A DNA stretch of 64,000 bases, from the NCBI RefSeq assembly GCF_035515035.1, contig NZ_DATJCA010000068.1, positions 1 through 64,000 of the forward strand. Reading direction: 5' to 3'. This document shows positions 50,254-59,434 of the stretch, piece by piece. A program made the translations under genes and the position numbers. The notes under the pieces were generated by a model, which saw nothing but the letters and a program-made list of their open reading frames with translations, searched no databases and had not been told where the DNA came from. This DNA is from Gelidibacter sp035515035 (lineage in GTDB: Bacteria; Bacteroidota; Bacteroidia; Flavobacteriales; Flavobacteriaceae). The number at the start of each line of letters is the position of its first letter. Within the stretch, counting starts at the first letter, position 1.

Positions 50254-52622
50254 GATTGGATTTCCTTCATCAAATCATCATAGGTATAATAGTGTTCTCC
50301 CTTACGATGATTATACAATATGGGTACACGTATGGCCTTTAACCCAGCGATGCCCTGAAGATCTTCCAATTCCAATAATTCGATAGGGGTGTCAAATATT
50401 TTTTTAAATTGTAAGAATTTAATGTATTTCAGGTAAGCTTCCTCATCCTCCTTTTGTGAATAAATGATGGTCAACTTTCCATTTACTGTCACACGTTCAT
50501 CTGTGCCTTTAATCAGCGCTTTATCAACTCGCTTTTTAACCACTTCATAACTTGCATTGTAGGTGCCATAAACGTCAAATTGTTTTTCATCCATCCTAAA
50601 TTGAATGGTCAAGGGTTTATTGAATACCAGAATCATGGACGCTACATCAACAGATGACGGATAGTCTTGTTTATTTCTATAAAACTCATTCTCCATTTCG
50701 CACATGACTTGCAGCTGCCAAAGTCTTAAATTATAAAGATAAATCTTATGAAAGCCGTGCTCCCTTGTAATAGATTCCCCGATATACATATTGTGCTCCA
50801 CACCATCTGTTTTATAGCGTTCAAAATAATGTGGATACATCTTTTGGGCTTCCACCTGTTTATGATCAAGAATATGTGTCATATTTTTATTGATCATAGT
50901 GATGGTTTTATCATAGTTTTTTCGATAGTAATAAATGAGATTTAAACGCTTGTCTATTTTCTCAAAGTAACTCTCTATTTTTGTACGGAGGTATTCATTG
51001 TTTTGCTCAAAAAACTCGAACAAAGGATGGATTTCATTTTCAAAAAAACTACTAATTTCTTGCTCACTATCCACAATAAAATGATAGTTCAATGTATTTA
51101 AAAAGCCCTCTAATTGATGTAACAGTTGCTCATAAATAGGTAAACTATCTGTTTTTAATTGCGCTTCAATAATTTGTTTGGACAAGCTTAATTGTAAGGA
51201 CAAGTCTTGTCGAGTGGCTTCATTTCTTTTTGCCGATGAGCCTATAACGTCAATTTGTCCAAAGAGGGGATAGACGTCTTCAAAAGTTATTTCTTCAAAA
51301 GCAACGGATTTACCTTCGGTTCTGTTCTTATCCAGAAAAGCGCGGGCAGCATCTTCAAACCGCCAAGACACACTCGGGTGAATGGAGGTACATTCTTGTT
51401 GGATAATGGCTTCAATCAAATGCTTTTCCTCTTCCTTTGAGCGCAATAATGAAGATACAATGAAAGGCATGACGTCTCTCAACAAATTAGCATTAACGCT
51501 GTTGAGCTCACCCACTTTATGGGAAACAATCTCCAAAACCCCCAACAACTCTCCTTCACTCGCGATAGGCGCAAAAATAGCACTCTTTATCCCTTGATCA
51601 TGTAAGTTTTTATAAAATGCTTCGTGCGATTGATGATAACATTCCTCGACATCTAAGATGGAAAAATAATCTTTTTTCGTAATAAGCGACTTGTATGAAT
51701 CGCCGCAAAGTGCGCTTTGACATGGGACAATCGCAACGTCGGGAAGAAGATAGCTCTCCACGAACTTGCCTTCAACCCGTTCAAAAGTCTGGCTTTCCTT
51801 ATTATAGATTACAAATCCAGCCTTAATGTCCTTAATATTGAATAAAGACTCAAACGTCACCCTGAAATCTTCAATGAAGTTAATGTTGGTTCGTTTTCCA
51901 GCAATCAATAGCGAAGATTTGATGTCAGAAATGGACCGATCATCCGTCACATCAAAGATATTATTGATGGTAAACCCTTTATAAATATAGCTATGGGGAG
52001 GGAATTTCTCTCGCCATAAATCGATATCCTCAAAATTACTCAACAATAAACGGTAGTCCTCTTCTGTAATTTGGGGAGCTTTTTCTGTTTTGACAACCTC
52101 AGCAAAATCAGCGTTAGACAAGATCTTATAAGTTCGTAAAATGCCCTTGGCATCCGGAATTTCGTAAAACAAAGACCTTTTAAAGCTCATCTGATAGCCA
52201 TAATAAAAGTATAAAATGATGGTACAGGCCACCCTATAATGATCATCTGTGGGCATATTGGAAATTCTCAGACGAAAATCCGGACCAGCATTTTCAACGA
52301 TGGATTTGAATCGGGATGAAGCATTGAAATTTAGATCGTGCAAAGGCATTGATGCCGTCTTAATTTCGTTTTTAGTGAGCACCTCACTAAACGAATCCTC
52401 CAGGATAATTTGAATTTCTTTTTGATAAGTATCAAGCAATTTAGGATCGCTAAATCCATCTCTGAGTTCAGGAATTGAATTTCCAGCATTTAAAACCCGT
52501 TCCGCTTTTTTGACCAGAAAAGGATCATCACTTTGGGCAAGCGCTTCATAACGCTCCAAAAGCTTGTCAAAGCTTATTTTGAGCGTTAATGGCGAATCCA
52601 ATTGGTCATTGATATCTTTCAT
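50250..52622 (-). CDS. large GAF-domain protein of unknown role
   Basis: A 790-residue cytosolic protein. Residues about 225-400 contain a GAF domain (FVESYLLPDVAIVPCQSAL, IKSAIFAPIASEGELLGVLEIVS). The rest is mostly helical with a C-terminal mixed domain that is not a known output domain (no kinase, GGDEF or helix-turn-helix). The same gene is common in Flavobacteriia from memory, but I know no function. It overlaps the HD-PycTM gene by 4 nt at their stops, and its start is 45 nt from a terminator. Confidence 0.78.
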   Translation of the reverse strand: MKDINDQLDSPLTLKISFDKLLERYEALAQSDDPFLVKKAERVLNAGNSIPELRDGFSDPKLLDTYQKEIQIILEDSFSEVLTKNEIKTASMPLHDLNFNASSRFKSIVENAGPDFRLRISNMPTDDHYRVACTIILYFYYGYQMSFKRSLFYEIPDAKGILRTYKILSNADFAEVVKTEKAPQITEEDYRLLLSNFEDIDLWREKFPPHSYIYKGFTINNIFDVTDDRSISDIKSSLLIAGKRTNINFIEDFRVTFESLFNIKDIKAGFVIYNKESQTFERVEGKFVESYLLPDVAIVPCQSALCGDSYKSLITKKDYFSILDVEECYHQSHEAFYKNLHDQGIKSAIFAPIASEGELLGVLEIVSHKVGELNSVNANLLRDVMPFIVSSLLRSKEEEKHLIEAIIQQECTSIHPSVSWRFEDAARAFLDKNRTEGKSVAFEEITFEDVYPLFGQIDVIGSSAKRNEATRQDLSLQLSLSKQIIEAQLKTDSLPIYEQLLHQLEGFLNTLNYHFIVDSEQEISSFFENEIHPLFEFFEQNNEYLRTKIESYFEKIDKRLNLIYYYRKNYDKTITMINKNMTHILDHKQVEAQKMYPHYFERYKTDGVEHNMYIGESITREHGFHKIYLYNLRLWQLQVMCEMENEFYRNKQDYPSSVDVASMILVFNKPLTIQFRMDEKQFDVYGTYNASYEVVKKRVDKALIKGTDERVTVNGKLTIIYSQKEDEEAYLKYIKFLQFKKIFDTPIELLELEDLQGIAGLKAIRVPILYNHRKGEHYYTYDDLMKEIQS

Positions 52623-52666
52623 AACTTTTATATCTTCTCAAATTTACGCATTTTTGAAGATGCAGT

Positions 52667-52709
52667 AAAAAAAGAATCGTGCAGCTTCAAATGAAACCCA
52701 CGATTCTTT
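52667..52709 (-). terminator. terminator of the maltodextrin operon
   Basis: Minus strand: AAAGAATCGTG, loop, CACGATTCTTT followed by T7. It lies 58 nt after the last GH13 stop. Confidence 0.85.
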
Positions 52710-52766
52710 GTTCGGATATGGTCAATCCACTAAAAATGCATAACTCAACTCTCAGCACAATTGCTT

Positions 52767-54428
52767 TTATTTCAGTTCTAAAAGCACGATATCAAATTCG
52801 GAATCCATCTGAACGACTCCATTTTCAACTATTACATCTTGATCAGAATAGGCGTCATACAGTGAGGTACCTTCCTCAAATAATCTGCCAACATTTAATA
52901 TTTTAGAACCTATCGGAAGGTCCAAGCCTATAATGACCAAATCATCATAATCATCTTTCTTATAACTTCTGTAAAACACATATGGACTTTCAGTTATCAT
53001 TTGATGCACACCAGCGCCTACTGCAGGATGGTATTTTCTGAATTTCCCCAGTTTCTGCCAATGGTTTAAAATCGATCGGGTATTTTCGTCAGATGCCATC
53101 TGATCCCAATTCATAAAAGATCTTAAGGTGGCATCACCGACAGTTCCTTCTATAACCAAAGATCTTGCCGATTCATCACCATAATAGGTTTGTGAAGTTC
53201 CAGGAGCTAATAATAACTTTGTAGCGGTTTCAAACGGTTTTTCTCGTTTAGGATCAAAAGGCTCTCCATCGTCATGTGACGATAAATAATTTAAAACGCC
53301 AAAATCTTTCAAAGGCCCATTAAGTTTATTGGTGTATTTAGTGAACAGACCTTCGTAATTGAGTTGTGCCGCATCATATTTAAATTCAAAATTAATTAGA
53401 CTGTTAAATGCCTTCTCAAAATAATTAATGGAAGTACCACCAAGATCATAAGCTGTTCCTGATGAAATACCATAACCATAAACCTCTCCCACTAAGTAAA
53501 ATTCGTTATCATCCAACACTGCTTCTGGGTTGTTAGTTTTCCATTCGTTAAATGCAAAATCACATTCCGTCCTAAATTCTGACCAAACAGTTTCCTCAAC
53601 GTGCTTTACCGTATCTACGCGATACCCATCAATACCAAACTCGGTAATATAATCCGTTAGCCATTTTATGATATAGAAACGTGGTGCTCGGGGGTATCCG
53701 GTACGTTCAAAAAAAGCATCCAACTCGGCAACTTCCTGTTCATAACGTCCTTCTGATTTCCATTTTTCAACAAGTTGTGGCGGCAAATCAACGGCCTCAT
53801 CACTTTCTGTTTTAATATCTGGAAGATTTTTAACCAGCGTACATGAAATGGTCGAATCATAAGATGTATAATCGCAGGTAGGGTCCGTACGCACCCACTC
53901 GTCGGGCCAAACAGGATCCACTGGAGTGACCGGTCCTGTGTGATTAATTACGGCATCCAATAAGATGCGAATTCCTCTTTTATGCGCTGCGGCAACCAAA
54001 GCCTTTAAATCGTCCTTGGTTCCAAAATTGGGGTCAATGGCGGTCCAATCTTTAGTCCAATAACCATGAAATCCGTAAGTAATGCCCGTACCTTCATCGG
54101 TACCCCCATGGATTTGCTCCACAATGGGCGACATCCAAATAGCATTGACACCCAAGTCGGAAAAATAGCCATCCTCTATTTTTTGGGTGATCCCTTTTAA
54201 ATCGCCGCCTTCAAAACCTCTTAATTTACCGGTTTCTTTTGTCCGATTAAAATTCACATCATTTGAGGTATCGCCATTATTAAAACGATCCGTCAGTAAA
54301 AAATACAGGTTGGCAGCTTCCCATACAAAAGGCACTTCTTTTTTCTCTTTCATTGTCATCAATTTATTCTCTTCCTTGCAGCTTAATAAAACGAAACTAC
54401 AAAGAAAACACCAAAAAAAATTCCTCAT
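52767..54428 (-). CDS. alpha-amylase family (GH13) lipoprotein
   Basis: A 553-residue lipoprotein with lipobox LLSC (Cys17). GH13 (beta/alpha)8 barrel: LLDAVINHT (region I), GYRVDTVKH with nucleophile Asp272 (region II), LVGEVYG with Glu315 (region III) and SSHDDG (region IV). The ATG at 54428, 2 nt after the upstream stop, is chosen because it starts the signal. Surface or periplasmic starch/maltodextrin hydrolysis is expected. It is the last gene of the operon. Confidence 0.9.
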   Translation of the reverse strand: MRNFFWCFLCSFVLLSCKEENKLMTMKEKKEVPFVWEAANLYFLLTDRFNNGDTSNDVNFNRTKETGKLRGFEGGDLKGITQKIEDGYFSDLGVNAIWMSPIVEQIHGGTDEGTGITYGFHGYWTKDWTAIDPNFGTKDDLKALVAAAHKRGIRILLDAVINHTGPVTPVDPVWPDEWVRTDPTCDYTSYDSTISCTLVKNLPDIKTESDEAVDLPPQLVEKWKSEGRYEQEVAELDAFFERTGYPRAPRFYIIKWLTDYITEFGIDGYRVDTVKHVEETVWSEFRTECDFAFNEWKTNNPEAVLDDNEFYLVGEVYGYGISSGTAYDLGGTSINYFEKAFNSLINFEFKYDAAQLNYEGLFTKYTNKLNGPLKDFGVLNYLSSHDDGEPFDPKREKPFETATKLLLAPGTSQTYYGDESARSLVIEGTVGDATLRSFMNWDQMASDENTRSILNHWQKLGKFRKYHPAVGAGVHQMITESPYVFYRSYKKDDYDDLVIIGLDLPIGSKILNVGRLFEEGTSLYDAYSDQDVIVENGVVQMDSEFDIVLLELK

Positions 54429-54430
54429 AA

Positions 54431-55852
54431 TTAATTTGTTAAGATTCGATATTCCCATGGCTTTAAAACAAGGATATTGTCATTCATCTCAATAGGTTCA
54501 TTGCTCATATAATCGGTAAAACTTCCTTTTAGAGGTGCAGAAAACGACTGTTCTTTATTAGAAAAATTACCCACAAAAGTGACGGTGATATTGTTTTTGC
54601 TGCGCTGAAACGCTAATACCTTCTCATTAGTAGTTTCCAAATTCTTGTAGGTTGCCGGGTCTTTTCCTCCGTTCAATGCCGGATTTGTATTTTTCAGCGT
54701 CCCAAGTTTTTCAAGCAAAGGCCACATTTTTGCTTTCGTTTTAGGAATGGAATCTTTTTCAAAAAACTTCAATCGGTGGTCCAAATCATACTCCATGCCT
54801 GAATAGATCAACGGCATTCCCGGAATCACGTAACTGAATGCGGTCATTAACGGTGCAGCGTCCCTCATTCGCTCATTGATGGTGCCATTCCATGAATTCT
54901 CGTCGTGGTTGGTCACAAAGTTCATAATGATATCATCTTTTTCGTAAATGGACTCAATTTCCGCCCAGCGGTCCTTCCAAGCTTCTAAACCCTTTTCGCC
55001 TTTAGCTATAGCATTCATGGCGTGATGGGTGTCCCATCCATAAACCGCATCAAATAAATCGTCTTTTGCCAATTCAGGTTCCCATGCTTCAGCCAACATA
55101 AAGATGTCTTTTGTTTCTCTGAGTTGCGGAATCGCCTCTTGCCAAAAATCTGTTGGAACAGATCCTGCCACATCACATCTAAATCCGTCAATACCTTCTT
55201 CCTTCAACCAATATTGCATGTCGGCAATCATTTCTTTGCGCATGTCTTTATTGTCATAATTTAAATCGGCTACATCCGTCCAATCCGTATCTACCGGATG
55301 TGTAATGTTGCCATCTTTATCCTTTGTATAATAATCTGGATTACTTTTGATCCATTCATGATCCCATCCCGTATGATTTGGTACCCAATCCAAAATAACG
55401 TAAATACCATTGTCGTGCGCAGTTTTGACCAGATTTCTAAAATCTTCAAGGGTTCCAAACTCCGGATTTATTTTTGTGAAATCGGATACGGCATAGTAGC
55501 TTCCAAGGTATTTGGATTGTTCCGCTTCTGGAAAATCGGAGGCAAATTTACTATCCTCTCCACCGGTAGCCTTACGTTTGGTTTCACTAATTGGAAAAAT
55601 TGGCATCAACCAAATCACTTTAACACCCAATTCTTTTAACTGCGGAATGTCTTTGGTGAATTCATCAAAATGTCCCGAAGGTGAATATTGACGAATGTTG
55701 GCTTCATAAATAACTGCGGTTTCCAGAACAGCGTCGGAAATGGGTTGAAATTCTTCCTGATTTGTTTCTTCAATGAAAGCTTCAACTTTCTTTTCCTCTT
55801 TGCAAGCAACAATCAGCATAAAACTGAAGACTGCCAAAATGATATTTTTCAT
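54431..55852 (-). CDS. GH13 alpha-amylase-like lipoprotein
   Basis: A 473-residue lipoprotein; start at 55852 gives the signal ending IVAC (Cys17). Region II is GFRCDVAGSVP (Asp227), without the usual His after the nucleophile, region III LAEAWEP (Glu255) and region IV FVTNHDEN. YEANIRQYSPSGHF near the start is typical of the periplasmic oligosaccharide-active GH13 groups. It is upstream of the other lipoprotein GH13. Confidence 0.88.
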   Translation of the reverse strand: MKNIILAVFSFMLIVACKEEKKVEAFIEETNQEEFQPISDAVLETAVIYEANIRQYSPSGHFDEFTKDIPQLKELGVKVIWLMPIFPISETKRKATGGEDSKFASDFPEAEQSKYLGSYYAVSDFTKINPEFGTLEDFRNLVKTAHDNGIYVILDWVPNHTGWDHEWIKSNPDYYTKDKDGNITHPVDTDWTDVADLNYDNKDMRKEMIADMQYWLKEEGIDGFRCDVAGSVPTDFWQEAIPQLRETKDIFMLAEAWEPELAKDDLFDAVYGWDTHHAMNAIAKGEKGLEAWKDRWAEIESIYEKDDIIMNFVTNHDENSWNGTINERMRDAAPLMTAFSYVIPGMPLIYSGMEYDLDHRLKFFEKDSIPKTKAKMWPLLEKLGTLKNTNPALNGGKDPATYKNLETTNEKVLAFQRSKNNITVTFVGNFSNKEQSFSAPLKGSFTDYMSNEPIEMNDNILVLKPWEYRILTN

Positions 55853-55857
55853 GGTAA

Positions 55858-58251
55858 TTAATTTAATTTGATGTTTAGTTTTAATTCTTTTGATGTATTC
55901 CATTCTAACGGAATAGTAATTGTTTTTTGGTCTTCGTTATAAGTGAAATCCAATTTTTTGCGACTGATCTTAACCGATTTAGGTTTCAGGCTTATGTTGT
56001 GAAGGACAAGCTCAATGGATTTTGTTTGTGTTTGAAAATCCGAGCCAAGCTCAGCTTTTATTTCAATTTCAATTTCTTTCGCGCTCAATTTTGATGAAAA
56101 GGCCATCAGTTCATACTGTCCTTTCTCATAGGCATCGGCCGTCAATCCATCATCATTATATAGTTGGCCTTGACTTTCTAAAACTGTGGGATCATAATAG
56201 TAATGCAATTCAAAAGTGTTCCCATCATAATTCTTGGTACTCTGCATCGGTTTTGCCATAGGAATAATAGCACCACCACGTACAAACGTTGGAATATGAT
56301 CTTCGGCAACTTTGACGGTGACACTTTTTCCGCCTTCAAACATTTCAGTCGTATAAAAATCAAACCAATTGCCGTTTTTAGGGAAATAAATCTCTTTTTC
56401 AGTAACTTGAGAATTGAGAATGGGCGCGATTAAAAAATCATCGCCCCAAAAGTATTCCGATGCCTCAGTTTTTAGCGCTTCAGAATCGTCTTCAAAAAAT
56501 AACGGTCGCATTAGTGGCGTCCCTTTCTTGTGATTTTCAAAGCTTAGATTATAATTATAAGGCAACAGTTTGTAACGCAATATGATGGATTTCTTAGCCA
56601 AAGCCATGGTTTTAGAATCCCAAAAAACAGGCTCTGCAGGCACTTCTTCCTGAGCATGCGGACGGTAAATAGGCTGGAACACGCCATACTGTAACCAACG
56701 TGTATAAAGTTCCGCATCTTGATTGTCGCCCGCAAATCCGCCCAGATCAGAGTGCATGTAGCCCAATCCTTGCATGCCCATTTGCAGCGCAATTTCGGGT
56801 TGACTTTGTAATCCGCCCCAAGTTCTGTTCACGTCGCCAGACCACGGAATCATGCCAAATCGCTGAGATCCCGAAAATCCAGCACGCATTAAAATAAACG
56901 GACGTTCGTTGGGAAAATCAGCTTTATAACCTTCTGCAATCAATCCTGCCCAATCATGGCCGTAAATATTGTGGACTTCATCTGCTGTTCCTGTGGCATG
57001 GAGTAACTTTTCGGGATGGACTTCAGGTTCGCCCAAATCGCCCCAAACTCCGGTTACGCCCATATCCGCAAGATTTTTGTAAATATCCCAAAACCAAGCT
57101 TTCCCTTTTGGATTATAGATATCAATCAATCCGGTATTTCCAAAATAGAAATCGAAGATATAGGGATTTCCAACAGAATCTTTTGCCATGACCTCTTTGT
57201 CAACGACTTCTTGCCAACGCTTGGAAGTGGTCAAAATAAAAGGTTCTGTCACCAAAATGGTATTGATATTATCAGACTTTAAATCCTTGATCATTTGGGT
57301 TGGATTTGGGAAGGAGTCTTTTAAAAACTCCAGATTTCCCATATGGCCTTGGATGTCCTTTCCAAACCAAAAAATATCGATGATTACCGCATCCAACGGA
57401 ATTTGTTCATCTCTAAATTTCTGAACTGTGGCAACCACTTCTTTTTGGGAATGGTAACCAAATCGGCTTGAAAAATTCCCCAAGGCCCAACGCGGTGGCA
57501 AAGGTTGTTTCCCAGTTAAATCAGTGTAATTATCGATCAAATCGGTCCAAGAATCACCCACAATGACTTGATAGGTTTTTCTACCGGAAATGGTTTCATA
57601 AGTTAGGGTGTTATCTTTTTTACTGTCCAAATCTAAAAATCCGATAGGTGCATTATCAAAATGGATCATATATTGATTTGATGACATCATGATAGGCATG
57701 GTGTAGTTCATCAACTCCGAATGGGTTTCGTAACCATAATGCGCACGGTTGTAGAGTTGCAATCGGTGACCGCGACGGTTCATGCCCAAAGCTCTTGCAC
57801 CGCCACCATAGAGAATTTCGTCTTTTGTGAGGTTGAACTGGATGGTCTCCAAACTGTCGTTTTTGACGTAACCCATTTTTTCTGAGATGATGGGCTTGCC
57901 ATGATAACGATATGAAATTTGAAAGGGTTGTTTTTTTATTTCAACTTCCAATCCACAAGTTTTTAATCTATAATTTGACCCATTATCTGTGAAAGTTGTT
58001 GTTTCACAATTGTTGTGTTTGAAATCATTTATTACTGCATGTGATTTCCCGTTTAAATCTTCCCCATCAGGAACAAAACTGGTTTCAATAATTTCTGAAG
58101 AAAGAATTCTTATTTGATATACGCCATCACTTACCTCGACTTTAACGAATTCTCCATCTTGAAATTCAGCACTTTTGAAAATTCGGTTTGGGTTTTGGGA
58201 GAAACCCAAGAGTGATGAGAATAGGAATATTATTAATAGGTGATTTTTCAT
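55858..58251 (-). CDS. GH31 alpha-glucosidase
   Basis: A 797-residue secreted enzyme from the ATG at 58251, which opens a signal peptide (LIIFLFSSLLGFSQ). Catalytic barrel with the nucleophile Asp in GVWGDLGEPE and the acid/base Asp in WSGDVNRTWGGL, plus the N-terminal beta-sandwich (QFNLTKDEILYGGG) and a C-terminal beta domain. It releases glucose from the non-reducing ends of alpha-glucans. It ends 5 nt before the next gene in the operon. Confidence 0.9.
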   Translation of the reverse strand: MKNHLLIIFLFSSLLGFSQNPNRIFKSAEFQDGEFVKVEVSDGVYQIRILSSEIIETSFVPDGEDLNGKSHAVINDFKHNNCETTTFTDNGSNYRLKTCGLEVEIKKQPFQISYRYHGKPIISEKMGYVKNDSLETIQFNLTKDEILYGGGARALGMNRRGHRLQLYNRAHYGYETHSELMNYTMPIMMSSNQYMIHFDNAPIGFLDLDSKKDNTLTYETISGRKTYQVIVGDSWTDLIDNYTDLTGKQPLPPRWALGNFSSRFGYHSQKEVVATVQKFRDEQIPLDAVIIDIFWFGKDIQGHMGNLEFLKDSFPNPTQMIKDLKSDNINTILVTEPFILTTSKRWQEVVDKEVMAKDSVGNPYIFDFYFGNTGLIDIYNPKGKAWFWDIYKNLADMGVTGVWGDLGEPEVHPEKLLHATGTADEVHNIYGHDWAGLIAEGYKADFPNERPFILMRAGFSGSQRFGMIPWSGDVNRTWGGLQSQPEIALQMGMQGLGYMHSDLGGFAGDNQDAELYTRWLQYGVFQPIYRPHAQEEVPAEPVFWDSKTMALAKKSIILRYKLLPYNYNLSFENHKKGTPLMRPLFFEDDSEALKTEASEYFWGDDFLIAPILNSQVTEKEIYFPKNGNWFDFYTTEMFEGGKSVTVKVAEDHIPTFVRGGAIIPMAKPMQSTKNYDGNTFELHYYYDPTVLESQGQLYNDDGLTADAYEKGQYELMAFSSKLSAKEIEIEIKAELGSDFQTQTKSIELVLHNISLKPKSVKISRKKLDFTYNEDQKTITIPLEWNTSKELKLNIKLN

Positions 58252-58284
58252 TTGTAATTCTCTTTCAAAATTCAAGTTTTGCTC

Positions 58285-58316
58285 AAACCTGACAGGTTTT
58301 AAAAACCTGAGAGGTC
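58285..58316. repeat. palindromic AACCTGACAGGTTTT repeat
   Basis: AAACCTGACAGGTTTT followed by AAAAACCTGAGAGGTCT. It is between GH31 and the esterase gene, same family as 22404-22434. Confidence 0.75.
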
Positions 58317-58326
58317 TACTACTGCA

Positions 58327-59307
58327 TCATTCTGACTTCTTCAACAAAAACGTCAATGGAATATCCAATCGTTTTTGCCATGAGATTTCTGTATGTTCTG
58401 CGCCTTCAAATTTCAGGTTTTTAAAATTTGAGTGGTCATATCCCTTCTCCTTAAAGATGGCGTTGACTCTTTGCGCGTATTTTGGATAGAATTTATCCAA
58501 GGTTTTTGTACCGTAATCAAAATAAAATCGGTGGGTTTTTGGAGAAGGCACATGGGTTTTCATATACTCAAAAAACGTATCGGCCAATAAGTCGCCATCA
58601 TTTGGGTTAGTTCCAGGCCAGTGTGTTGATAAACATGCAGCGGCTCCAAAAACTTCTGGATATTCGCAAATGGCGTACATAGAAATCAACCCGCCCATGC
58701 TCGACCCTGCCACATAGGTATTGTCCCTATCTGTCAACACCGAATAATTGGCATCCACATAAGGTTTTAACTCATTAACGATAAAGCCCAAATAGTTATC
58801 TGACGTAACCGCATCAAACTTAAAATTATCCAGCTTGGCTTGTTCAAAAAGAGAATCCCGCACTGATGTAGGTAAGGATTCAAATGGTTTTTGTGGAAAA
58901 TACTCACTGTGACGTAAATCATTGATATTGAATGGGGCGACAACAATAAAATCTTTGGTGATGCTGTCCTTCATCAATTGACTTGAAATTTCATCTACTT
59001 TCCATTCCTGTTTATTCCAAGTAATGGTGCTATCAAACAGCATTTGCCCATCGTGCATATACAATACGGCATACTTTTTACTGTTGGAATAACCTTCTGG
59101 GAGCCAGATATCAACTTTTCTTGGCGGAATATAATTGGATGGAAAATCATCAATCCGTAATAAGGTGCCTCCGCCAAAATCGCCTTCAATGGTTTCTGTC
59201 TGAACCTTGGAAATGTCCGCAGGTTTGATATTGATTTTCTTTTCTTTCTTAGTTTCACAAGAAAGTGAGATTGCTAAAAGAAGGAGGATATATACTATTT
59301 TTTTCAT
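58327..59307 (-). CDS. esterase-like alpha/beta hydrolase lipoprotein
   Basis: A 326-residue lipoprotein; lipobox SLSC (Cys17). The fold is that of the esterase D/enterochelin esterase-like group: VDIWLPEGYSNSKKYAVLYMHDGQ, the nucleophile elbow VAGSSMGGLISMY (Ser about 197), and the His in GAEHTEISW. It may remove acyl groups from acetylated glucans, or act on something else. It is set within the maltodextrin operon. Confidence 0.82.
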   Translation of the reverse strand: MKKIVYILLLLAISLSCETKKEKKINIKPADISKVQTETIEGDFGGGTLLRIDDFPSNYIPPRKVDIWLPEGYSNSKKYAVLYMHDGQMLFDSTITWNKQEWKVDEISSQLMKDSITKDFIVVAPFNINDLRHSEYFPQKPFESLPTSVRDSLFEQAKLDNFKFDAVTSDNYLGFIVNELKPYVDANYSVLTDRDNTYVAGSSMGGLISMYAICEYPEVFGAAACLSTHWPGTNPNDGDLLADTFFEYMKTHVPSPKTHRFYFDYGTKTLDKFYPKYAQRVNAIFKEKGYDHSNFKNLKFEGAEHTEISWQKRLDIPLTFLLKKSE

Positions 59308-59326
59308 GTTATTTGATAAGACCTAC

Positions 59327-59364
59327 AAGGTTTTCCTCTTTCGGAGGACAGGTGGAAACCTTGC
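59327..59364. repeat. AAGGTTTTCC/GGAAACCTT palindrome
   Basis: Arms AAGGTTTTCC and GGAAACCTT surround CTCTTTCGGAGG. Copy of the repeat that ends msrA at 47769-47806. Confidence 0.75.
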
Positions 59365-59434
59365 AACTCAATTTGAAGTTTAAAAATTGTTTCTTCTCGA
59401 AGCCTCATTCCATTTGGGGTGAAATCCGTGAAAT

